A stretch of DNA of 64,000 nucleotides from Acestrorhynchus altus. Its lineage: Eukaryota; Chordata; Actinopteri; Characiformes; Acestrorhynchidae. A model generated the notes under the pieces. It did no database searches, had not been told where the DNA came from, and was given only the letters and a program-made list of their open reading frames with translations. Position 1 is the stretch's first letter, and each line of letters begins with the position of its first letter. Positions 56,950 to 64,000 of the stretch are shown here, piece after piece. The translations under genes and the position numbers were made by a program. The stretch covers positions 11,186,102 to 11,250,101 of the forward strand of contig CM067514.1 of assembly GCA_034509495.1 (NCBI GenBank), in the 5' to 3' direction.

Positions 56950-57790
56950 ACAATATTGGTGTCAATTGTGGTTAAAAAGGATAGTTGGTCACCAGATAGA
57001 TGTAGGACTGCTTTGACACCAAAGACTGGGAGGTATTGTGCAAATCAGCTGGTGAGGACATCAACTGCATCTCTGACTATGTCAACTTCTGCACAGACAC
57101 TTCTGTCCCAGTCAAGCCAGTGCATTATTTTCCCAGCAACAAACCTTGGCTCACCAAGAACCTGAAGGAGCCATTAAACAAGGAGAAACAGACCTTCAGA
57201 GTTAAAGAAAAATTTCTACTAAGGTCTAAGGTGGAGAAGCAGTCGATGCTGAAACTGAAGCAGAGAAAGGAGGCCTGCAGAAGAAACCTGGAGACAAACA
57301 GGTTCAGCACATCCTCACCCACTCCTACCTCTACATCCAGCAGCAGTAGCCTTTCTTCCTCACCAATGCTGCTGTCTCCACACTGCCCACACGCTCTCCC
57401 CCCACAGCCATTCTCCGAAGATCCTCATCCCCCACTATAGGTGACATCTAACCAGGTGAAGAGACAGCTGGAGAAGATAAAACTGAGCAAGACAGCTGGA
57501 CCAGATGGAATCAGTTCAAGAGTACTGAGGCTCTGTGCCACTCAGTTGAGTGGGATTTTTCAGTGTCTCTTTAACCTGAGTCTGAAGCAAGAGCAAGTGT
57601 CTATGCTATGGAAAATATCTTGTCTGATTACTGTTTCAAGTAATTCATATGCCTCTCCTCTCAATGACTTCAGACCTCTGGCCCTCACATCCCATGTCAT
57701 GAAGGTCCTGGAAAGGTCCACACTCCCATCTAGACCAGAACAACAGCACAGTGAGAATCACTTTCTTTGACTTCTCAAGTGCATTTAACC
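56950..57790 (+). pseudogene. LINE ORF2 relic (RT N-terminus), plus strand
   Basis: The frame from about 57028 to 57770 reads SDYVNFCTDTSVPVKP, NKPWLTKNLKEPLNKEKQTF, a Ser/Pro-rich linker, then one in-frame stop (TAG, 57438-57440). It continues with VKRQLEKIKLSKTAGPDGIS, LSGIFQCLFNLSL and NDFRPLALTSHVMKVLE, the N-terminal part of a LINE reverse transcriptase. After a shift near 57740 a second frame gives FFDFSSAFN (about 57765-57790), the motif with the first catalytic Asp. The element stops there. It belongs to the same family as the minus-strand relic but covers a different, partly overlapping part. Not functional. Confidence 0.88.
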
Positions 57791-58449
57791 CCATCAAACC
57801 ATCTATTTGTTTATCTATGTATCTATCTAAGAACAAGAAACTACTTTCTTTAGACATTGCAGTAAGATAACCAATATTCTGTGCTTTTAGGTAGAAGTAG
57901 GTCAAACAGGCACGGCATTTCAAGTGAGTCATTTGGTGCTACTGTTCTGTACTGTTACTGTACTGTACTGTTCTGCTGGAAATAGCATGAGTTTAACCAC
58001 ACAATAGTGTTCTAAAATATATGACAGAACCACCACGAATTACCTGACGAGACAACAAGTTCTGGATTTTTAAGGATTTTTCAGCCAGCTGACTTAAATA
58101 TCCTTGAAAATGTTCCAACAAGCTGTACAACAAGATGAACCAATATCTGAGAACAACAGGCCAAATCCCTGCAAAGGGATTTGAATTCCAGTTTGCCACT
58201 GAGGGGCTAGTGTGGTACTTTCTATGCTATAACAACAAGAAGACATTTCATGCTTTGGGATTAGAAGCATTTAGAAGCTTTGATGTGCTAACTCTATAAA
58301 TGGTCCATACTTTGGCACAACCACATTGATGATTTGGATTATTTTTATTAAAAAAAATACTGTTTTTAAAATCAGAATAAATTTGCATTCATATTTACAG
58401 AAAATACTGTGTTTTGGTACAGAGATAAGAAGAAAATTAAAAGGTTTGC

Positions 58450-58585
58450 TGAGCACAGAGACAGACCAATAAATATTTAAATCCTGCCCACAGAGAGCAG
58501 GTATAGGTCTACTGAACACAAAGACAGAACAATATGTACGTAAATCTCACCCACAATGAAATCTGATAGGTATACCGATTGCAAA
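58450..58585. repeat. Short tandem repeat, ~63-bp unit, 2-3 degenerate copies
   Basis: GACAGACCAATAAATATTTA and AGGTATAGGTCTACTG are followed by GACAGAACAATATGTACGTA and AGGTATACCGATTG, and then GCAGACCAATTAGG. Roughly 60-65 bp apart. Confidence 0.6.
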
Positions 58586-58724
58586 TGCAGACCAATTAGG
58601 ATTCTCTCTGTGTCTCGCTACGTCTGTCCTTTCCAGGACATTGTGTAGGATGTCAGGGAGCCACTACCAATATGCAGGAGAATCCCATGAGTCACAGGAT
58701 AGGTGGAATATCTGCCATAGAAGA

Positions 58725-58885
58725 AACGTTTGGTTCCATAAAGCATCATATCTCTAATAAAGATGTGGGCGTATGAAGAACCTTTAAATTGATGAAGAAA
58801 CTTTACATCATGTACTTAAAGATTCTTCACAGTTATGCTTGCATCTCACATCATGTTACAAACATGGTTCCTTATAGAAGCAATT
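58725..58885. repeat. Small GGTTCC/AAGAACC repeat
   Basis: TTTGGTTCCATAAAGC, GAAGAACCTTTAAATTG, AAAGATTCTTCACAG and ATGGTTCCTTATAGAAG are interleaved direct and inverted copies, similar to 24120-24245. Confidence 0.45.
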
Positions 58886-59139
58886 GTGATTTTTCTATGG
58901 AATTGGTCATTTATTGCACTTTTATTTTTAAGAGCATGTACAACAACACATTTTAGGACATAGACCCTTTAAAGACTGTCATTTCTACTGTGTTCAGCTA
59001 TGTAGTGTACCCCTGTCCAAGTGTACCTCTATCCAAATATGTCTCGACTGATCAACTTCATTTGGGCTAAAAGGCAAATGTGACTTTTTGCTGAACTGTT
59101 CCTTTAAAATCCTCCTTCAGTTTGCAGAGACACACCTGA

Positions 59140-59300
59140 TGCCTCGCCACGCAGAGCCGGCACAGGAATAACTTCGCTCCGACAAACTGGATCACACTTT
59201 GAAGGGCTGCATTCGTATGCATGAATAATCACTAAGCGAACGCGTGCATAAATGCATAGATATGTGATAAGTCAATCCCAGGCTGACGTTTCTCCCAGCT
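59140..59300. promoter_or_regulatory. Candidate conserved non-coding block
   Basis: TTCGTATGCATGAATAATCA, GCGAACGCGTGCATAAATGC and GATAAGTCAATCCCAGGCTG, in a repeat-free stretch with overlapping ATGCAT/TGCATA motifs and unusually preserved CpGs. Confidence 0.25.
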
Positions 59301-59584
59301 GTCTCCTGGGCCTGTTGGCATCCTTAAACGGATTTCACCTTTACTTTCACACACAAGCGCCTGCCTTTCTCCTTCCTTGCTCCTAGCACTCCTGAATAAA
59401 CAGCCCTAACACAAAGTTAATACTGCTCTATTCCCAGAGTTGTCACTGTTTCAGAGAAGATCACAAGTCAAGACCAAGGCTAAGCTACGTCTGTCACACA
59501 CACACACACACACACTGCACTGGAAACTGGAAAGTATCCTGTTCTCACAACCGTGTCGCTTCAAGCCCCTCTCTAACACCTCCC

Positions 59585-59775
59585 AGCCATCCTGCACGCC
59601 CCATTACGCCCTGCTTGTTGCAATTAAGCCTGATGCAATTAGCTGTCAGAGCATGGCAGCATTCAGCCAGAGAAGTGGGCCTCCAGAGCCGCGGGCAGGC
59701 TGTCACACGCTTAAGAGACTTTCGTCACCTCTCACTGCCCGTCAGGGAAGAATGACAAATGTGTACACAGGTATT
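59585..59775. promoter_or_regulatory. Candidate conserved non-coding block
   Basis: TTGCAATTAAGCCTGATGCA, ATTAGCTGTCAGAGCATGG, GCCTCCAGAGCCGCGGGC and CGTCACCTCTCACTGCCC. It has AATTA cores next to GC-rich sequence and no repeat match by eye. Confidence 0.25.
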
Positions 59776-60039
59776 TCCTTTCTGAAGCAGGAGCTTTCTG
59801 ATGTGAGTAACTGGAAAAGATGTTCAGGAAGGAGCAACACCAGGATTATAGCCATCTACTGCTTCTAATTGTCTTCATCTTAAAGATGCAGCCTGGAGCA
59901 TTCCTTCTACCCATCATCATTCTGGAAAAAGTATTCCTGTTTGTGTTCCTACAAACAATGGGCATCATTCCCTTTTATCTTTCTAAGAGGTTTCAAAAAT
60001 GTGTTCAGATTCATGATACTTTTTTATTAACCACAGTTT

Positions 60040-60440
60040 TCCATCCTTATTTGGACGTGCCAATTCCCCAACCCCGTTAAGAGTCTCACCATCACATATG
60101 ATGTTCCCGACACTAGGAAGGTGAAGACAAGCACATGCTTCCTCCAATACACGTGAAGCCAGCTGCCACCTCTTTTGGAACTGCTGCAAATACATCATTG
60201 CTGGGCAGCCAATATACTTGGAAGAAAGCAATGGGTCTCCAGCTGTGATACAACAGCTAACAGACAGGTAACAGATGCCTGTGCTGTCTAACAGCACAAT
60301 CTACCCTCAGCAATTTGAGAGAGCAAAACCACCCAGAGAGACTCCCAGAGAGAGCATGGCCAATTTTGCTTTCTCAGACTCCACCTGCCACTGGCAAGCA
60401 GCATGTGCATTAGACTGCTGAGCCACTCTGAGGCCTTCAT
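60040..60440 (-). mobile_element. tRNA-derived SINE, minus strand
   Basis: In reverse complement: AGTGGCTCAGCAGTCTAATG with CACATGCTGC (tRNA-like head), a body with TTGGCCATGCTCTCTCTGG and CACAGGCATCTGTTACCTG, then TGGAGGAAGCATGTGCTTGT, CTTCACCTTCCTAGTGTCGG and GGGGTTGGGGAATTGGC, the typical order of a fish SINE. Two minus open frames (60597-60307, 60297-59983) run through it and are by-products. Confidence 0.65.
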
Positions 60441-60737
60441 TATGTGTTTTTGCTTTGTTTATATAATGATGGACACTACTGTCCTTGCAAATTGAACAAA
60501 ATCCAAATAAGAATACATCGGTGGCTGTCAGAATTTGTGTGACGACTGCGTAACTGGAATTTAAGAAGATATATCTTCTTAAGAAAAGCTGGTTCATAAT
60601 TGAAAGAGAGCCAATATGTTCATTGACTTAATAGTGTTTACAGTGTATTCCACTGAACGAAGAAGAGTCCATCATTCTTTCTTCAAGTACTACAGCTCTA
60701 GCAGCCTTGTTTTGTGGGTTCAACCCTCATCCTATAG

Positions 60738-61860
60738 CTAATGTGAGCAAGTGTTTGGGCAAGTATGAGTTATGAGAGAACTGAGAGTATACAATACAGG
60801 CTAAGTATTAATATGAAAGTCCACGTAAACAATCAGAAGATGGGGCGGGTTACATCAGGGTAGATCAGTCGGGACCAGGGGATCTCGATACATGAGAAAG
60901 AGATGGAAAGAGAAACAGAGGGAAAAAAACAAAGGGTTAGGAAGGTTTAAATAAATGCTAAGGAGGCTAGTAGTACCTAACCACCAACAGACACAAACCA
61001 ACATCAGCCAGTTAGCAGGGGCAGCTCAGGACATAGGAGGAAGGGAGAGACAAAAACTAAAATGTGATTACATTTAGGAGATTAGGTAATGTGGTGAAAA
61101 ACCTGTAAAGGATGTAGTTTAGTAGGAACGGCAGCGATGAACAGAAACCTGTAATCAGTGTAGCACAGAGCAACAACAGGAAAGGAGTTAAGCAAAAGCC
61201 TTTGTGGAGAGAAATGTTTTCAAACAAGATCTGAAGACAGAGAGTGTGTCTGAATCCCAAACAGTAACAGGAAGGGTATTCCAGAGGTGGGAGCTTTACA
61301 GGAGGATGTTCACCCCCCTGCAGTGTTTTTTCTAATTAGAGGACTTGTTAGTAAGCCAGCATCTTGGGAGTGAAGTGTACATGACGGGTTGAATGGTTTA
61401 AGAAGTTCTTTTAGATACTGTAGGGCTGAACCATTCAGTGACTTGTATGTCAGAAGGAGTATTTTATCATCAATATGGAATTTAACAGGTAGCCAGTGAG
61501 GGATGAGAAAACAGGTCTAATGTGATCAAATTTCCAAGCTCTGGTAAGACCCTCGTAACTACATTTTGGACTAGTTGGAGCTTCTGCAAGGATTTTCCTG
61601 AACTACCAACCAGAAGCGCATTGCAGTACTCCAGCCTTGAGGATGATGAAGGCATGCACCAGTATCTCAGTAGCATTTTCATGAGAAAGTACTTTACATA
61701 GTTTGGCAATATTGCATAAATGAAATAAGCCAGTTTTTACTATGTTACTGATGTTGACAATAAATGAAAGAAATGTGTCAAAGACAGTGGAGCTGGGTAT
61801 AATTGAAAAAACATCTAGATTTAAACCATTTTAATGTATTTCAACGTCACAATCTGTCCT
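60738..61860 (-). mobile_element. L2/CR1-like LINE, C-terminus and 3' UTR
   Basis: Minus strand. Frame 61709-61482 includes RLEYCNALLVGSSGKSLQ and LQLVQNVVTR, the conserved R-L-D-Y-C-N-x-L-L and L-Q-x-x-Q-N-A-A-A-R motifs after the reverse transcriptase core. Further on is WNTLPVTVWDSDTLSVFRS (about 61284-61227), the family C-terminus. The UTR then runs to about 60738 and matches 11438-12225. Upstream (61860) the reverse transcriptase is lost. Frames shift between the two motif groups. Confidence 0.88.
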
Positions 61861-62395
61861 CTGATTTTTCCTCTGCTGTGTTTGAACAGCTATGACACAC
61901 ACTGCTCTCAACAATGCCCCAGAGCTCAGGCTTCCGTGACTAAAGTGTTCATTTTCATCTCTGACTCTGTCTGAGGCGGCAGAAAAGCCCTGCGAGAATG
62001 TTTCCGGGTGAAGAAGAAAATCGATGGTCTTTGGCGCCCATTTGGGGGGCACCATTACTCCGTTACACACTTTTCATTTCCTGCTTGCCTTGTTTCTGTC
62101 AGGTGCTGAGCAGAGGAGCAGGAATTTCTCCCTGATGAGACACTTTTTTCCCCCTCTCTATTTCTCCATTTCTGTTCTGCTGACTAGCCACTCTGAGTGG
62201 AATAAACGGCAGAGAGCTGGAAAAGGTGCTGTGAATGCTGCCTTCCCTTTGGTCTGCCTCCAGCTACTTAATGCACAGCTAATGCACATCCATGTATGCA
62301 CATAGTAAGTGTTCAGTCATTAGAAATAGTAATCAAATAGTGCTCTGCATTCGTCTGAGCATGAAAGTTATTAGTGTTGTTTCAGAAATTGAACA
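61861..62395. other. Stretch with no recognised gene
   Basis: Frames 62024-62305 (plus) and 62070-61831 (minus) overlap in GC-balanced sequence. Neither shows a recognisable domain. Confidence 0.4.
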
Positions 62396-62398
62396 TTT

Positions 62399-62605
62399 TT
62401 CACATTTATTTGTATAGCAATTTTACGACATGAAATTGTTGCAAAGCCACTTTATCGAATTCTGCATATAAGACCAATAGAAAAGAAATTAAACAAATTA
62501 TGCTACCTCAAATTAGCACGCTAAACACCACAGTGGCAAGAAAAACTTGCAAAGAAACCACAAAACTCACAAGGGGGACCCATCCTCCTCTGATCAAAAC
62601 CACTA
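62399..62605 (-). mobile_element. L2-like LINE 3' end, degenerate
   Basis: CACATTTATTTGTATAGCAA and TTGCAAAGCCACTTTATCG at the left, CAGTGGCAAGAAAAACTTGC and AAGGGGGACCCATCCTCCTC at the right. These correspond in reverse to the 3' UTR block of the L2 copies in this window but a different subfamily. Confidence 0.7.
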
Positions 62606-63496
62606 CGAAAATACTACTATTCACCTTATTCCACCATGTTCACTTTAAAGAGTCTGTTTCTTCCACCTTTGTGTAGAACATCCAATGCAACCGTGTATCC
62701 ATTGATATTGATCTAAAACCAGGTCATTTACTAGTCATTTTGAAATGTTGACCATAACATGCAGTAATGTTCGCTTGTTTGTTTGTTTGTTTTGTTTTCT
62801 TTTTTTCAGGCACACCCCAGTACCACATAGGTCCTTGGCACCTGCAGATATCATTCCATCTAGGTGGGATTCTGAATTAGACGCATGTTGCTGATTAAAG
62901 GATTCTGAATTAATCCCACAGATGGTAGCTTCGCCCCATTGGCTCCTCAGCCATGCATATGCATTTTGGTGCATGCAGTTCCTTGCGTACTGAGCAGGAT
63001 TACTATTGAAACAACACATCATCAGAAGCCTGTCTCTTGATGGTCTCAACCCAGCTTATGTCCCCTGTTAGCGCGTGAACAATCCAATGCTTTGTTAATT
63101 CAGCTTCATAATTTTAATTTACATTCTTTTCTAATTTCTAAGAGATGACTACAACTTTCAATCCAAATTAATCCTCCTCACCTGTGGAGATCTTCAAGAT
63201 CTGTTGAAAAATAGTTCAAACTCAGTGAACATGCACAGAAATGTTTATAGAAGCTCTCCTGAAGATTGTGGACATGTGCTATGTTTATGATGAATGCAAG
63301 CTGTTTTAACCCTCAAGACACAATGACAAATGAGTGATCTTTACCGTCAACTTCCTGTGCAGTGATAAAACAGCAATCATTACTCCCTATGCAGTTTAAA
63401 GTTCTCTTCAAATTGAATGCTTTTGCTCCCTGTGGTTCAGAACCTCACTTAAAATGTCTGAACCTCAGGGGTGATTGGAACACAATTCACACACAC

Positions 63497-63505
<9 letters not shown>
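62606..63505. other. Stretch with no recognised gene
   Basis: A T-rich run at 62772-62808. Minus frame 63049-62735 shows no domain. Confidence 0.4.

Positions 63506-63509
<4 letters not shown>

Positions 63510-63546
<37 letters not shown>
63510..63546. repeat. (CA)n microsatellite
   Basis: About 18 CA units preceded by a short (TA)n. Confidence 0.96.
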
Positions 63547-63547
<1 letters not shown>

Positions 63548-64000
63548 TTGGTGTGAAAAAGTGTTTTCCTCTTTCCTGATTGTGTTCCTGAAGAACTGTG
63601 TTCCTGAAGCTCCTGAACACAAGTAAACATGAAATGCAATTTTTAAATGTATTTTTAAAGGTGTTTATTATTGAGGGAGAAAAAATCCAAACCTACATGG
63701 CCCTGTGTGAAAAAGTGATGGCCCCCTAAACCTAATGACTGGTTGGGCCACCCTTAGCAGCAGCAACAACTGCAACCAAGCGTTTGCAATAACGTGCAAT
63801 CTTGAGTCTTTAACAGCATTGTGGGGGAATTCTGGCAATTCTGTCATCTTTGCAGAATTGTTGTAATTCAGTTACATTAGAGGTTTTTCGAGCATGAGCG
63901 GCCTTTTTAAGGTCATACTACAGCATCTCAATAGGATTTAGGTCAGGACTTTGATTAGGCCACTCCAAAATCTTCATTTTGTTTTTCAGCCCTTCAGAGG
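63548..64000 (-). mobile_element. Tc1/mariner-like element, end fragment, cut by window edge
   Basis: Begins TTGGTGTGAAAAAGTGTTTT at 63548, with the same core (GTGTGAAAAAGTGATGGCCCC) again at about 63708. Then come GGTTGGGCCACCCTTAGCAG and GCATCTCAATAGGATTTAGG, AGGACTTTGATTAGGCCACT and CCAAAATCTTC, the C-terminal coding side read in reverse. It runs to the last base. The two internal copies of the terminal motif suggest a nested or imperfect end. Confidence 0.75.

Larger units (their letters stand above)
57791..60035. other. Long stretch without recognised gene
   Basis: Contains a small tandem repeat (58450-58585), an AAGAACC/GGTTCC small repeat (58725-58880) and the candidate regulatory blocks at 59140-59300 and 59585-59775. 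Plus frame 59440-59868 has no recognisable domain. Confidence 0.4.

Noticed and set aside
60000..60597. Two minus-strand open frames as a gene
   Set aside because: They coincide with a tRNA-derived SINE in reverse orientation.

Overview
This window looks like intergenic or intronic DNA from a vertebrate, most likely a teleost fish. No bacterial-style gene is present, and I could not find one intact host gene. The evidence is its AT-rich, stop-rich background, very dense dinucleotide microsatellites (long CA/GT, GA/TC and TA runs), and relics of repeat families typical of fish genomes: several Tc1/mariner lineages, hAT-type MITEs, L2/CR1-like, Rex-like and RTE LINEs, tRNA-derived SINEs and a Gypsy retroelement. 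An otophysan (characin, catfish or cyprinid relative) would fit the mix, but that is inference. Family names come from remembered conserved sequence, not from a database search.

Layout, left to right. 1-268: an unidentified open frame cut by the window edge. 300-3000: a MITE-like end, a hAT transposase C-terminus (minus) and an RTE LINE tail (minus). 4275-4895: a 57-bp minisatellite open on both strands. 6000-14240: a degenerate minisatellite split by a MITE, microsatellites, a pair of hairpins, an L2-like LINE 3' end, a GGATG-rich purine tract and a second LINE 3' end. 17240-19720: SINE, internally deleted Tc1, an old local duplication and MITEs. 20780-22500: TC/TA satellite and a roughly 35-bp minisatellite. 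25200-28740: Tc1 relics, SINEs and a 44-bp minisatellite. 29818-31182: a recent ~670-bp tandem duplication with a single N at its junction. It merges into a Tc1 3' half inserted in a Gypsy gag relic (31745-32895).

From 33 to 64 kb the window holds simple repeats, a probable solo LTR (about 37640-38206), a long palindrome around a TA array (38436-38739), LINE 3' ends, further Tc1 fragments, a GGTTGCTATGG-type minisatellite (43690-44580), two head-to-head LINE ORF2 relics (55196-57790), a SINE, another L2-like LINE (60738-61860) and a Tc1-like end running off the right edge.

Between repeats lie blocks of repeat-free sequence with homeodomain (TAATTA-like) and POU-octamer (ATGCAAAT) motifs, notably 22740-23080, 24930-25090, 38940-39250, 51660-52060, 53740-53890 and 59140-59780. 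These are the best candidates for conserved regulatory elements, but conservation cannot be tested from one sequence. I did not find a new functional system. The most interesting items are the N-junction duplication, the nested Gypsy/Tc1 locus, the head-to-head LINEs, the TA-loop palindrome and the candidate regulatory blocks. Some open frames quoted here begin with non-ATG codons and should not be read as genes.
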